From Lacibacter sp. H375 (GTDB lineage Bacteria; Bacteroidota; Bacteroidia; Chitinophagales; Chitinophagaceae), in contig NZ_JBBKTT010000001.1 of the NCBI RefSeq assembly GCF_037892425.1, positions 1,116,001-1,180,000 on the forward strand: DNA of 64,000 nt. Direction: 5' to 3'. The translations under genes and the position numbers were made by a program. Shown here in pieces: positions 35,901 to 45,083 of the stretch (position 1 is its first letter; every line of letters begins with the position of its first letter). The notes beneath the pieces are model-generated. The model saw nothing but the letters and a program-made list of their open reading frames with translations, had not been told where the DNA came from and made no database searches.

Positions 35901-38361
35901 AATTGATCTTTCCATTGCAGCAGAGCATTTACCAAATGTGTTTGTAACAGCAACACTCATTAAACCACATACAACAGGTGATATTCCTTTAACGGTAGCG
36001 CATGGTTTTCAATCCTTGAAAGTAGATGAGAAGAGTCGCAAGATCGATGTGCAGATCACAGCCAACAAATCAACACGCAGTCGCACACATCAGAAAGTAA
36101 AAGTAAAAGCAGCACCGGGTAGTTATGTTACATTGGCTGCAGTTGATAATGGTGTGTTGCAGGTGAGCAATATGAAAACACCTGATCCTTACAATTATTT
36201 CTATCAAAAGAAAGAACTGGGTGTAAATGCATTTGATCTGTATCCGTTATTGTTTCCTGAATTGCGTGCACGCCTCAGCAGTACCGGTGGTGATGGTAGT
36301 GATATGGAAAAACGTAACAACCCGATGCCGAACAAACGCATCAAAATTGTAAGCTACTGGAGTGGTGTGCAAAAAGCAAATGGCAGTGGTGAAGCAGAAT
36401 TTGAATTCGATGTGACACAGTTCAGCGGTGAAATTCGTTTGATGGCTGTTGCTTATAAGAACGAACAGTTTGGTGCCGATGAAGAAAATATGACGGTGGC
36501 CGATCCTGTTGTTATCAGTGCAGGCTTACCACGCTTTTTAAGTCCGGGTGATACCGTACTTGTTCCTGTTACATTGAGCAACACCACAAAAAATGCAAGC
36601 AGTGCCAGTGTAAAAATTAATGTAAGCGGACCGTTGCAGGTTGTTGGTGTAAGTAATCAACAAGCACCTTTACCTGCCAATGCAGAAAGCAGGGCAGTGT
36701 TCCAGGTAGTGGCACAACAACGTATCGACTCAGGTCGCATACGTATTGAAGTAAAAGCAATGGGCGAAACATTTTTTGATGAAACACAGATAACAGTTCG
36801 TCCGCCATCAACCTTACAAAAAGAAAGTGGCAGCGGCAGTATCAATGCCGGCGCAACACAAAGCATCAATATACCTGTCAATCGTTTTATGCAGGGCAGC
36901 GCCGATTATCAACTTATCATCAGTAAATCACCTGCGTTGGAATTAGGTGATCAGTTGAAATATCTTGTGCAGTATCCATACGGTTGTACAGAACAAACCA
37001 TATCGGCTGCGTTTCCGCAATTGTATTTTGCTGATCTGGCAGATCAACTCAAACCAAATAAAGGTGCATCTGCAACTTCAGTTGCCAACATCAATGAAGC
37101 GATCCGCAAAATAAAAATGCGGCAGTTGTACAATGGTGCTGTTACGTTGTGGGATGATGAAGGCACTGTTCATTGGTGGAGTACCATTTATGCAGCACAC
37201 TTTTTACTGGAAGCACGCAAAGCCGGTTACGATGTTGATAATAGTTTGGTTGAAACAATGATGGGTTATCTCATCACACGTTTAAAAACAAAAGAAACCA
37301 TCGACTATTATTATAACCGCACACAGAAAAAGAAAATTGCACCAAAGGAAGTAGCGTATAGTTTATATGTGCTGGCATTGGGCAACCGAGCACAGATCAG
37401 TGTGATGAATTATTACAAAGCCAATCAAAATATGCTCGCACTTGATAGTCGTTACTTATTATCTGCTGCGTATGCATTGAGTGGAGATAAGAAAAGTTAT
37501 GCGGCAATGTTGCCATCTTCCTTCAGTGGAGAAATAAGTTTACCGCAAACAGGAGGAAGTTTTTACAGTGATGTACGTGATGAAGCTATTGCACTCAACA
37601 CCTTGATGGATGTTGATCCGGGTAATGCACAAATACCGTTGATGGCAAGACATGTATCACAATTCTTAAAAGAACGTCGTTGGTTAAGTACACAGGAACG
37701 TGCATTCGGCTTTTTAGCATTGGGTAAACTTGCCCGCAATGCAGGCAAGAGTAATGTTACTGCGGATGTTATAGCCAATGGTAAAACAGTAGGCAAACTC
37801 AACGGAACAGATCTGAAATTGAATGCAAAGCAATTGGGTTCTTCTAACATACAGGTGGCGACAAAAGGCAGTGGACGTTTATATTATTACTGGGTTGCCG
37901 AAGGTGTAAGTGCAACAGGTGATTATAAAGAAGAAGACAGTTACCTGAAAGTGCGTCGGCAGTTTTATAACCGCTATGGTCAGCCGATTACAGGAAATAC
38001 GTTTAAGCAAAACGATCTCATCGTTGTGAAAATAACCATTGAGAAAAGTTTCTCCACTTTAGTTGAGAATGTGGTCATCACTGATCTGTTACCCGCAGGT
38101 TTTGAAATTGAAAATCCACGTACCAAAGAATTGCCGGGTATGGATTGGATCAAAGATGCATCGAACCCAACTGCATTGGATGTGCGTGATGATCGTATTC
38201 ATTTCTTTGTTGATCTCAATAGTGGAAGACAAAGTTATTATTATGCAGTGCGTGCAGTATCACCTGGTAATTATCGCATGGGACCTGTTAGTGCCGATGC
38301 AATGTACAATGGCGAATATCATTCTTATCATGGAGCTGGTGTTGTAAAAGTGATACAGTAA
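32986..38361 (+). CDS. Bacterial alpha-2-macroglobulin lipoprotein with thioester
   Basis: 1791 residues from the ATG at 32986, which gives a lipoprotein signal (MRNRLHLLFVTVAVILFISC, lipobox FISC). An upstream in-frame ATG at 32917 would only add 23 residues before it. Successive MG beta domains fill the first half (for example AWSTTGMDAFIYAERDIYRPGE). Around residue 1334 lies the thioester motif CTEQ (YPYGCTEQTISAAFPQLYF), followed by the alpha/alpha-barrel thioester domain and a C-terminal receptor-like domain (VVITDLLPAGFEIENPR). The protein traps proteases that cleave its bait region and links to them covalently, in the periplasm. Divergent from pbpC, its usual partner. A terminator follows the stop. 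Confidence 0.95.
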   Translation: MRNRLHLLFVTVAVILFISCNRNAVKLTESNAKGEIQQLQNLVFRFNKNLVPDSLLNRWDSIPYVEFEPKISGRFRWEHGDELIFSPSAPLSPATSYKASINNEVLAFTKYNKVSVDEPLEFFTPELKLENSNITWVLDDATNKAIPQVDLYFNYIVTPAALKEKLKVKLDEQEKDYSVQTINNDRKVSIRLLNVKTEDRDYNTTVTLDKGLVPDGGKNATKEAIEEKFTIPSPYTLTVTNMEARHDGLSATVKVFTSQQVVADVLNQYIKLNPGVKYDVEVEDDGFIITGDAFDVSKTYELLLTKGLRGKLGGTLKEDYKETVAFGELEPDIAFGNSKAVYLSSQGNKNIEIRISNVPKVKVIISKVYENNLLAAHKYGYYPKNSEDDYYYDEEGGDATLGDVIYEKEIDTRSLPKLGGSRLFNFNIADRVKDFNGIYHIVIQSTETYWIKNQRFVSLSDIGLIAKEGKEKMLVFANSIKSAASLSGVNVTVYGSNNQLLGTGTTNNDGVAEVAYARKEYSGFKPAMVIAKTADDFNYLPFFNTKVNTSRFDVGGKAWSTTGMDAFIYAERDIYRPGERVNANIVLRTNDWKTPGELPVKLKFIMPNGKEMKSFRKMLNEQGSAEVSIDLPVAAITGSYQLELYSGNDVLLSSKSFSIEEFVPDRIKVAALLSKEFLTVGDSASLRINATNFFGPPAANRKYETEIQFKQAYFSPDKYDRYTFSLSNQSSFFDKVVKEGTTDANGNATEGVSVPALYNNLGLLQVDIYTTVFDETGRPVSKLTKADVFTQKVFYGLGYDGYYYYPLNQSIKFPLIALNKDEKVVNAMSRVQVIKHEYRTVLSKSGDYFRYESQKEDKVMKEDVVTIMGENTNYVFVPRQPGDYEIRIYAPNADTYVSRSFYSYGSWGGNNSSFEVNTEGQIDIETDKKEYATGEKAKLLFKTPFSGRMLVTFETDHVVSYQYINVENRSASIDLSIAAEHLPNVFVTATLIKPHTTGDIPLTVAHGFQSLKVDEKSRKIDVQITANKSTRSRTHQKVKVKAAPGSYVTLAAVDNGVLQVSNMKTPDPYNYFYQKKELGVNAFDLYPLLFPELRARLSSTGGDGSDMEKRNNPMPNKRIKIVSYWSGVQKANGSGEAEFEFDVTQFSGEIRLMAVAYKNEQFGADEENMTVADPVVISAGLPRFLSPGDTVLVPVTLSNTTKNASSASVKINVSGPLQVVGVSNQQAPLPANAESRAVFQVVAQQRIDSGRIRIEVKAMGETFFDETQITVRPPSTLQKESGSGSINAGATQSINIPVNRFMQGSADYQLIISKSPALELGDQLKYLVQYPYGCTEQTISAAFPQLYFADLADQLKPNKGASATSVANINEAIRKIKMRQLYNGAVTLWDDEGTVHWWSTIYAAHFLLEARKAGYDVDNSLVETMMGYLITRLKTKETIDYYYNRTQKKKIAPKEVAYSLYVLALGNRAQISVMNYYKANQNMLALDSRYLLSAAYALSGDKKSYAAMLPSSFSGEISLPQTGGSFYSDVRDEAIALNTLMDVDPGNAQIPLMARHVSQFLKERRWLSTQERAFGFLALGKLARNAGKSNVTADVIANGKTVGKLNGTDLKLNAKQLGSSNIQVATKGSGRLYYYWVAEGVSATGDYKEEDSYLKVRRQFYNRYGQPITGNTFKQNDLIVVKITIEKSFSTLVENVVITDLLPAGFEIENPRTKELPGMDWIKDASNPTALDVRDDRIHFFVDLNSGRQSYYYAVRAVSPGNYRMGPVSADAMYNGEYHSYHGAGVVKVIQ

Positions 38362-38367
38362 TAGAAA

Positions 38368-38402
38368 AACTTCCGGGTTTTTTGAAACTCCGGAGGTTTT
38401 TT
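38368..38402 (+). terminator. Intrinsic terminator after the alpha-2-macroglobulin gene
   Basis: Stem AACTTCCGG / CCGGAGGTT (one G-U pair) with a 13-base loop, followed by six T. Located 7 bases after the stop. Confidence 0.75.
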
Positions 38403-38416
38403 AATTAAGTAATTCA

Positions 38417-38920
38417 ATGACAGTAATTGAAGCACAAAAAATTGGGAGTAAACAAGGACTAGTCTCTGGTGGATTAGGCATATTGATAGCTCAGCTTATT
38501 ATGACTGCAATGATTTCGTCTGACCAAGGCTTTTTCAAGGCATTCTTTTGGTTTTTAGATGTTGACTACAAGTTGAACCTTTTTATTGGTTGTATTATCA
38601 TGCTTTTTTGTGGGTATTATTATGGTAAAATTGCAGGGAAAGCAATCATCATAAAGCAGAGAAATTTCATCTTAGTTGGTTTTCTTTGTGCGATTGCTGT
38701 TTTGTTAACGACGGCTTTTCTTGCAGGTTGGGTAGGCTTCTTTCAAGAAGGCATTGACAATATTGGTACTAACGATAACCCATTTGAAGATTATATTTTC
38801 AAACCCCTTTTCTGGGTTACATTATTTGGGATAATACCAGCTTTATTAGTTAGTATTTGGTTTGGTGGGCAAATCAAAAGAAGGGGTAAGAAATATAACA
38901 AGAGCATGCAACTTGATTAA
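38417..38920 (+). CDS. Four-helix membrane protein, function unknown
   Basis: 167 residues and four predicted membrane spans (about 14-34, 50-70, 83-105 and 130-150). A glycine-rich loop (GCIIMLFCGYYYGKIAGKAI) and a basic tail (GGQIKRRGKKYNKSMQLD) are visible. Its codon use is more AT-rich than that of neighbouring genes, and it stands between two strong terminators as a single-gene unit, which hints at later acquisition. I do not recognise the family and cannot propose a function. Confidence 0.6.
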   Translation: MTVIEAQKIGSKQGLVSGGLGILIAQLIMTAMISSDQGFFKAFFWFLDVDYKLNLFIGCIIMLFCGYYYGKIAGKAIIIKQRNFILVGFLCAIAVLLTTAFLAGWVGFFQEGIDNIGTNDNPFEDYIFKPLFWVTLFGIIPALLVSIWFGGQIKRRGKKYNKSMQLD

Positions 38921-38957
38921 TACATTAGGTTGTTATAGATATGTATCCCTAGAACAA

Positions 38958-38988
38958 AAAAGCTCCTTCAAGTTTTGAAGGAGCTTTT
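38958..38988. terminator. Bidirectional intrinsic terminator
   Basis: A perfect 14-bp stem AAAAGCTCCTTCAA / TTGAAGGAGCTTTT with loop GTT. The stem's own A- and T-runs serve both strands. It lies between the convergent membrane-protein and acetyltransferase genes. Confidence 0.92.
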
Positions 38989-39005
38989 CTTTATTCAAAA
39001 TATTT

Positions 39006-39479
39006 TTACACTAAATCTTTTTCCATATACACCACTTCATCCAAAGGATTTTCGTAATAGGCTGTTGTCTCTACAAAACCATATTGCCTGTACAAACCAA
39101 TAGCAGGTTGTAATTTCTCTAAGGTATCGAGTTTCATTTTTGTATAGCCGAGCATCTGCGCATCTTTGATCAGTTGCTCCACCAACACTTTCCCGATCTT
39201 ATGTTTACGGTAAAACGGCTTTACATAAAGTCGTTTCATTTCGCAACTACCTTTTTCCCGCAATGGTTTTAAGGCAACGCAACCGGCCACTTCGTTATTC
39301 CACTTGGCCAGGTACAATACACCTTTCGGCGGCCCGTAAAATTTCAAAGGATCTTTCAACTCATCTTCAAAACTCTGGAAACATAGATTTTCGTCCAGCT
39401 CCGTTTCATATTCCCGAAACAGCTTCCTCACCTCGTCCATCAACCAGCCTTCCTGCTGTATATAAATTAACTCCGTCAT
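39006..39479 (-). CDS. GNAT family N-acetyltransferase
   Basis: 157 residues. The acetyl-CoA loop is visible as RLYVKPFYRKHKIGKVLVEQL (the R/Q-x-x-G-x-G/A region), preceded by the beta4 strand VAGCVALKPL and followed by MKLDTLEKLQPAIGLYRQYGFVET, a typical GNAT C-terminus. The overall build resembles small-molecule or ribosomal-peptide acetyltransferases of 150-160 residues. Cytosolic, single gene, substrate unknown. Confidence 0.9.
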   Translation of the reverse strand: MTELIYIQQEGWLMDEVRKLFREYETELDENLCFQSFEDELKDPLKFYGPPKGVLYLAKWNNEVAGCVALKPLREKGSCEMKRLYVKPFYRKHKIGKVLVEQLIKDAQMLGYTKMKLDTLEKLQPAIGLYRQYGFVETTAYYENPLDEVVYMEKDLV

Positions 39480-39522
39480 TTTTTTAATACCTTAACTGCA
39501 AACTTACAACCTTTAGCTGCTC

Positions 39523-40710
39523 ATGATTGTACGAATTCTTACTTTATTATTATTTCCTGCATTCCTCTTTGCACAGAACTACAAAAAGCTTCATAAGAAA
39601 GCAGTTTTGGTAGATACACATAATGATATTCCTTCATCTGCCATTGAAAAGAAAGTAGCGTTTGATACCGATCTGAGAGGCAAAACGCACTCTGATCTCA
39701 ACCGCATGTTTGCGGGTGGTGTGGATGCACAGATGTTCTCGATCTTTTGTGGCGGCGAACAAAAAGAACCTTACAATTTTGCCAACCAGGAAATGGATAG
39801 TGTATATGCATGGGTAAATCGAAATCCTTCAAAGATGAAGTTGGTTTACACGCCTGATGATTTTAAAAAAGCCATGAAAGAAAAAAAGCTGGCAACCATG
39901 TTTGGCGTTGAAGGCGGACATATGATTGAAAATGATCTCACCAAACTTGACGCATTGTATAAAAGAGGTATGCGTTATATGACCATCACCTGGAATAATT
40001 CTACTCCCTGGGCAACAAGTGCTGCAGATGAGACAACACCCGGCGGTGCTGCTAACAGCGAGGGGAAAAAAGGATTGACTGAATTTGGAAAAACTGTTAT
40101 AAAGCGCATGAATGATTTGGGTGTGATGGTTGACATCAGTCATGTAGGTGAACAAACATTCTGGGACATTACAAAGATCACAACCAAACCCATCATTGCA
40201 TCGCATAGTTGTGTGTGGAATTTATGTAAGCACAGAAGAAACTTGAAAGACGATCAGATCAAGGCCATTGCAAAAAGCGGCGGTGTGATCTTCCTGAATT
40301 TCTATGCAGGATTTATCGACAGCACATTCGAAACAAAGCGAAATGCAATGCTGAAACAATACCAACCAGAGATCGATTCGCTCATCAAACAAAATGTGCA
40401 GCCCGATTATGCAAGGATCATGACGGCTGAAAAATACAAGGACAAACTCACAAGCATCCTGCCATCCATTTCAGTTTTACTTGATCATCTCGATTATATT
40501 GTAAAACTTGTTGGTGTTGATCATGTAGGTATGGGCAGCGATTTTGATGGCATTGAAGCTCCACCGTTAGAATTGAATGGTGTGGAAGATTATCCACTCA
40601 TTACAAAAGCATTACTGGAACGGGGATACAGCAAAAAAGACATCCACAAAATTTTGGGTGGAAATTTTATACGGGTGTTTGAAGCAACTATGAAAAACAC
40701 AGCACAATAG
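39523..40710 (+). CDS. Membrane/renal-type dipeptidase (peptidase M19), exported
   Basis: 395 residues. The signal peptide ends near LFAQ (residue 18). Binuclear zinc ligands are visible: His33 and Asp35 in VDTHND, Glu in FGVEGGHMI (near 125), His in VDISHVGE and IIASHSCVW, and Asp in GMGSDFDGIE. M19 enzymes cleave dipeptides, including those with a C-terminal D-residue, in the periplasm. The neighbour is a convergent hybrid kinase gene 22 bases away. Substrate overlap with the amino-acid-type hydrolases at 56-64 kb is possible but unproven. Confidence 0.93.
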   Translation: MIVRILTLLLFPAFLFAQNYKKLHKKAVLVDTHNDIPSSAIEKKVAFDTDLRGKTHSDLNRMFAGGVDAQMFSIFCGGEQKEPYNFANQEMDSVYAWVNRNPSKMKLVYTPDDFKKAMKEKKLATMFGVEGGHMIENDLTKLDALYKRGMRYMTITWNNSTPWATSAADETTPGGAANSEGKKGLTEFGKTVIKRMNDLGVMVDISHVGEQTFWDITKITTKPIIASHSCVWNLCKHRRNLKDDQIKAIAKSGGVIFLNFYAGFIDSTFETKRNAMLKQYQPEIDSLIKQNVQPDYARIMTAEKYKDKLTSILPSISVLLDHLDYIVKLVGVDHVGMGSDFDGIEAPPLELNGVEDYPLITKALLERGYSKKDIHKILGGNFIRVFEATMKNTAQ

Positions 40711-40732
40711 TTCAAAAGAATTTGCCAGTTTT

Positions 40733-43700
40733 CTATCTAGTAATTGTGACACGCCACTCTTGCGGTGTAACACCGTATTCCTGTTTAAATACCCTTGCAA
40801 AATAACCGGAATCGTTGTATCCGCAATCCAATGCAACAGTTGCAATGCTTAACGAAGGATTCGCTAATAACTCTTTGGCTTTATTTAAGCGAATGATGCG
40901 GATAAACTTATTGGGCGAGCAACCTGTAAGTGCTTCCAGTTTGCGATGCAGTTGCGAGTGACTCATAAAAATCAATTTGCACAACTGCTCTACACTAAAT
41001 TCATAGTTGGTAAAATTAGCTTCCACTAACTCTCTTACTTTTTTTACAAACTCATGCTCGGCTTTTTCTTCTGCAACAATTTCTGTTCCTACTGTTGATG
41101 TAGTTTCAACATTATCTGCAATACCGATTTGTTTGCTGTAATACTGCTGTAAATTTTTTCTCATCTCCAGCAGTTTTTTAATACGCAGTAACAATTCCTC
41201 CTTATAGAACGGTTTTTCTAAATATACATCAGCACCTTTCTCCAATCCTTCCAGTTTGCTTTGCATATCAGCTTTTGCAGTAAGCATGATGATAGGGATA
41301 TGACTGGTGCGTTCATCCTGTCTTAGCTTTTTACACATTTCAAATCCATCAATGAAAGGCATCATTACATCTGTAATAATTAAATCAGGAATCATTTCTA
41401 ACGCAATTTCAAATCCTTCTTTTCCATCTTTACCAACAGCCAGTTTGTATTGGGGCAGGCAACTTGCAGTATAGGCCACAACATCCACATTATCTTCTAC
41501 CAATAATATCAACGGTGTGGTTGCAGCAGCATGTTCATTGTTGATGATAACAGGTTTGCGTCTTACAGAAACAGGTTCAATAGCAGGTTCTTTTGTAAAT
41601 ACAGGAACGGTTGCTGCAACTTCTTCCGCATTTGCTTTTTGCAGTGGTAAGGTGATGGTGAACTCTGTACCTTTTGTTGCACCAACCGGCGGGCTTTTTA
41701 CTGCAATCGTTCCATTCATGAGTTTCACTAATTCTTTGGTAAGCGCCAGTCCAATTCCTGTTCCTTCTGCTTTGCGTGTATGACTGTTATCCAGTTGATA
41801 AAAACGATCGAAGATGTGCTGCAACTGATTTTCAGGAATACCAATGCCCGTGTCTTTTACTTTTAAAACCATTACAGTTGTACCGGGTTCTTCCGTTGCT
41901 TCCTGCGAAATACTTACATACACATTGCCCTTTGCCGGAGTAAACTTCAACGCATTGGATAAAAGATTGGTAATGATCTGTCGTAACTTTTCTGCATCAT
42001 ACGCAACCACCAATTCATCTGCATCCGCTAAAAAGTGAAATTGTTTTTGCTGACTTGCAGCCAATGATTGAAATGATTCCACCACATATCTTAAAAAATT
42101 GATCACATCACCTTTAACCAAATGCAGTGTCATCTTTCCATCTTCGAGCTTCGACAGGTCAAGCATTTCATTTACAAGATTGAGTAAATGATTTCCGTTG
42201 CGAACGATCATATCCATTCCGCCATCGAGATGTTCTTCCGGCTTTTCTTTTACCTGTTGTGCCATTCCTAAAATAACGGTAAGTGGTGTGCGGAATTCAT
42301 GTGTGATATTGGCATACAGTTGTGTTTTTAGTGTATCTAATTCCTTTACACGTTTTGCTTCCTGCTGCTCGTAATGTAATTGCGATTGCAGTTTTGCTTT
42401 ATTGATCCTGAATAAAAAATATGCTCTTGCTGCAAAGCCGATCAACAACGCATAAAAAAGATAAGCCTTCCATGTTCGCCACCAGGGCGGCAGCACTCTT
42501 ATTTGCAGTTCTTTTATTTTATTACTCCAAACACCCTGGCTGTTGCTGGCCTGTACTTTAAAAATAAAGTTTCCTGCCGGCAGATGTAAGTAAGTAGCGT
42601 TACGTCTTGTACCACTTTCTACCCAGTCTTTATCAATACCAACCAGCTGATAACGGTATTTATTTTGATCAGGTGCCGTAAAATCAAGCGATGAAAATTC
42701 AAGTGTTAAAATATCCTGTGCATGATTTAAGGTAATGGATGGAGCGTATTCGATCGTTTGTTTCAGTAATCCGGTTTTATCATTGGGCAATACCACTTCA
42801 TTACCTACCAAAACGCTTGTGATAAATACATTGGGTGAAATTCCATTTTGTAAAACTGTTTCCGGATTAAAAATATTTAGTCCGTTCACTCCACCAAATG
42901 CCAGATCACCGTTGGGGAGTTTTGCATAAGCGCCTGTATTAAACTCATCGTCCTGCAAGCCCGACGCTTTTGTGAAATGCCTGAACAACCATTGACTTTG
43001 TTTTTCTTTCTTGCTATTCAGCAAACAAAAAATACCGTTATTGGTACTGCCCCAAATATTACCTGCATCATCAGTCAACAATCCATACACCACATTATTG
43101 CAAAGACCTTCTTTGGTTGTGATATGTGTAAACTGATTGCTTGTTTTATTCAGGCGATTGAGACCGCCTCCTTTTGTTGCCACCCACAAAATTGTATTGT
43201 CGAATGCATCATTGATGATGCATGACACATGGCTGTAGTTCAACGCTGTTCTATCAGCAGCGTTTGTTTTGTACCATGTAATTTTTGGCGGCGCTTCAGC
43301 ATTGAATTGAAAATTAATTTTTGCGAGTCCGTTTTCGGTACCCGCCCAAAACACACCGCTTGCATCTTCGTGCAAAGCAGTTATCTGTGCACCTTTTAGC
43401 ATAGGATTGACAGGATCGGTGTTGATCGTAATTTTTTTATACGCTCCTGTTGAAGGATTTAATACAATCAGCCTTCCTCCAAAACCGGTAAGCCATATAT
43501 TACCTTTACTGTCTTCCAGTTTTGGTTCCAGCAACTCTTCTTCCCTGTTTACATTTATCTTGTAGGTAGTTGAAACTTTTGTGACGAGGTTTAACTTTTT
43601 AATTACTTCATCAAAATTATTGGCACTGTAGCCTCCCTTACGGTGCAAGCCCCAAATGGTAAAGCCTTTGCCCATGAAAAAATCACTGCCATCAAATAGT

Positions 43701-44860
43701 TTCTTTTCTTCCTTGCCGGATAAATTTCTTCCATCAACATCAAACCTTTTTAATTCGCCCCAGCCTCTTATAAAAACCTCGTTGTTTGGCAACCCCATTA
43801 TTTTACGCACACTAAAACCACGATCAATATGATGAAATTTTTCTGTTTCGTTGCTGTACTTGCGCAAGCCGTAACCATTCGTGCCCAGCCAAACAAGTCC
43901 TGAACGGTCTTTATAAATTCTTGTTGGTGTTACTTGCGAAAAGCTATGCAACCTTGTTTGTTCGGGATCTACCGGACTACCACGTTTCCAGTTTTTAATA
44001 TCAAAAATTTCCAATCTGCCCGAATCGGTTATGCCAAGCCAAAATCTTTTTTTATCCATTTCGTGAAAAAAAACTCTGCCATGACCTCTGACGATATCTT
44101 TTGAAAACAGCGGATAAGCAATGGTATCCTGCACCTGGCTAAAGAAAAAATCATCTGCCCACACACTACCATCTGCAGCGGGTGCAGTTTGACCAAATTC
44201 AAAACTATTCTTTCGCCATACGAGCGACAGATCGTTGGGCAGCAATTCATAAACCTTATCAGAAATGATCCAGACTTTTTTACTGCCGTCCATATACATG
44301 CACGAAACATTCTGCGCCCCCGGTGCAGTTAAATGTGTAATTACAGGTTGGGAATTATTTTCCAAAAAATCATCGGGTAACGAAATAACATTTAAACTCT
44401 TCTCCTGCGGAAATACAAGAAACCTTCCATCAGGCAGTTCAATGACCGGTAAAAAAACTTTATTTCCGGATAGGCTGTTTGCATTTTTGGGATTGTGTAA
44501 AATGCGCCGGAAACGATCGCTGGTTTTATCGTAAATATTAATGCCATCATCTGTACTTACCCAAAGCCTGCCTTTGCTGTCTTCAAAAAGGCGATTAATG
44601 TTGTTATTACTTATTGAATAAGGGTTGTAGCTGTCGTGTGTGTAAACTTTAAAAGTATACCCATCGTAACGGTTAAGCCCGTCTTTGGTACCAAACCACA
44701 TAAAGCCATCTTTATCCTGCAGTATGTCGTACACATATCCCTGGCTCAAACCTTCCGATGTGGTTAGCTGCTCATACTTCAGCTGTCCCCAACCGGGTAT
44801 AGCCAACCAAACCCCAAAGAGGGTGATCAGCAGTTTAGTTGTGATGTGGCTTGGGGGCAT
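40733..44860 (-). CDS. Hybrid two-component sensor kinase / response regulator with AraC output (HTCS)
   Basis: 1375 residues. A signal peptide (to WGQ, residue 26) leads into about fourteen Reg_prop propeller blades (40-690; motifs DKDGFMWFGTKDGLNRYDGY, DSKGRLWVSTDDGINIYD) and a Y_Y_Y domain (about 700-780; FTAPDQNKYRYQLVGIDKDW). One membrane helix (about 790-815) links to HisKA with His near 853 in ITHEFRTPLTVILG, then HATPase (NLLSNALKFTPA, DTGIGIP, GTGIGLALTKELV), a receiver domain (LIITDVMMPFIDGFEM, Asp acceptor; Lys in EKPF) and an AraC HTH (ALDCGYNDSGYFARVFKQEYG). It senses a periplasmic ligand and controls transcription directly. HTCS genes usually flank a polysaccharide locus; here no SusC/D is present and the divergent 45-64 kb cluster is the likely target. 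Confidence 0.95.
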   Translation of the reverse strand: MPPSHITTKLLITLFGVWLAIPGWGQLKYEQLTTSEGLSQGYVYDILQDKDGFMWFGTKDGLNRYDGYTFKVYTHDSYNPYSISNNNINRLFEDSKGRLWVSTDDGINIYDKTSDRFRRILHNPKNANSLSGNKVFLPVIELPDGRFLVFPQEKSLNVISLPDDFLENNSQPVITHLTAPGAQNVSCMYMDGSKKVWIISDKVYELLPNDLSLVWRKNSFEFGQTAPAADGSVWADDFFFSQVQDTIAYPLFSKDIVRGHGRVFFHEMDKKRFWLGITDSGRLEIFDIKNWKRGSPVDPEQTRLHSFSQVTPTRIYKDRSGLVWLGTNGYGLRKYSNETEKFHHIDRGFSVRKIMGLPNNEVFIRGWGELKRFDVDGRNLSGKEEKKLFDGSDFFMGKGFTIWGLHRKGGYSANNFDEVIKKLNLVTKVSTTYKINVNREEELLEPKLEDSKGNIWLTGFGGRLIVLNPSTGAYKKITINTDPVNPMLKGAQITALHEDASGVFWAGTENGLAKINFQFNAEAPPKITWYKTNAADRTALNYSHVSCIINDAFDNTILWVATKGGGLNRLNKTSNQFTHITTKEGLCNNVVYGLLTDDAGNIWGSTNNGIFCLLNSKKEKQSQWLFRHFTKASGLQDDEFNTGAYAKLPNGDLAFGGVNGLNIFNPETVLQNGISPNVFITSVLVGNEVVLPNDKTGLLKQTIEYAPSITLNHAQDILTLEFSSLDFTAPDQNKYRYQLVGIDKDWVESGTRRNATYLHLPAGNFIFKVQASNSQGVWSNKIKELQIRVLPPWWRTWKAYLFYALLIGFAARAYFLFRINKAKLQSQLHYEQQEAKRVKELDTLKTQLYANITHEFRTPLTVILGMAQQVKEKPEEHLDGGMDMIVRNGNHLLNLVNEMLDLSKLEDGKMTLHLVKGDVINFLRYVVESFQSLAASQQKQFHFLADADELVVAYDAEKLRQIITNLLSNALKFTPAKGNVYVSISQEATEEPGTTVMVLKVKDTGIGIPENQLQHIFDRFYQLDNSHTRKAEGTGIGLALTKELVKLMNGTIAVKSPPVGATKGTEFTITLPLQKANAEEVAATVPVFTKEPAIEPVSVRRKPVIINNEHAAATTPLILLVEDNVDVVAYTASCLPQYKLAVGKDGKEGFEIALEMIPDLIITDVMMPFIDGFEMCKKLRQDERTSHIPIIMLTAKADMQSKLEGLEKGADVYLEKPFYKEELLLRIKKLLEMRKNLQQYYSKQIGIADNVETTSTVGTEIVAEEKAEHEFVKKVRELVEANFTNYEFSVEQLCKLIFMSHSQLHRKLEALTGCSPNKFIRIIRLNKAKELLANPSLSIATVALDCGYNDSGYFARVFKQEYGVTPQEWRVTITR

Positions 44861-45083
44861 TTGCTATAAAGATAATCGAAGCCCAATTTTTTATTTCATC
44901 TTAAATAGTAAACAGATTTTTTCCGCACAGAATGATGAATTTATCCCGACGATGCACAATTTGTCCTGTCGATTGCCGAGAAACTGAAGTTGAATGGTGG
45001 ATTCGTACTCACAAAAAGTCTGGTTTGAATGGAGCTTTGAAAGACCCCATTATCACATTTTTCCTAAACCAAAACAAACAAGT

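Noticed and set aside
40733-45083. Polysaccharide utilisation locus around the HTCS gene
   Set aside because: No SusC-type TonB receptor, SusD-like lipoprotein or glycoside hydrolase is present on either side within the window.
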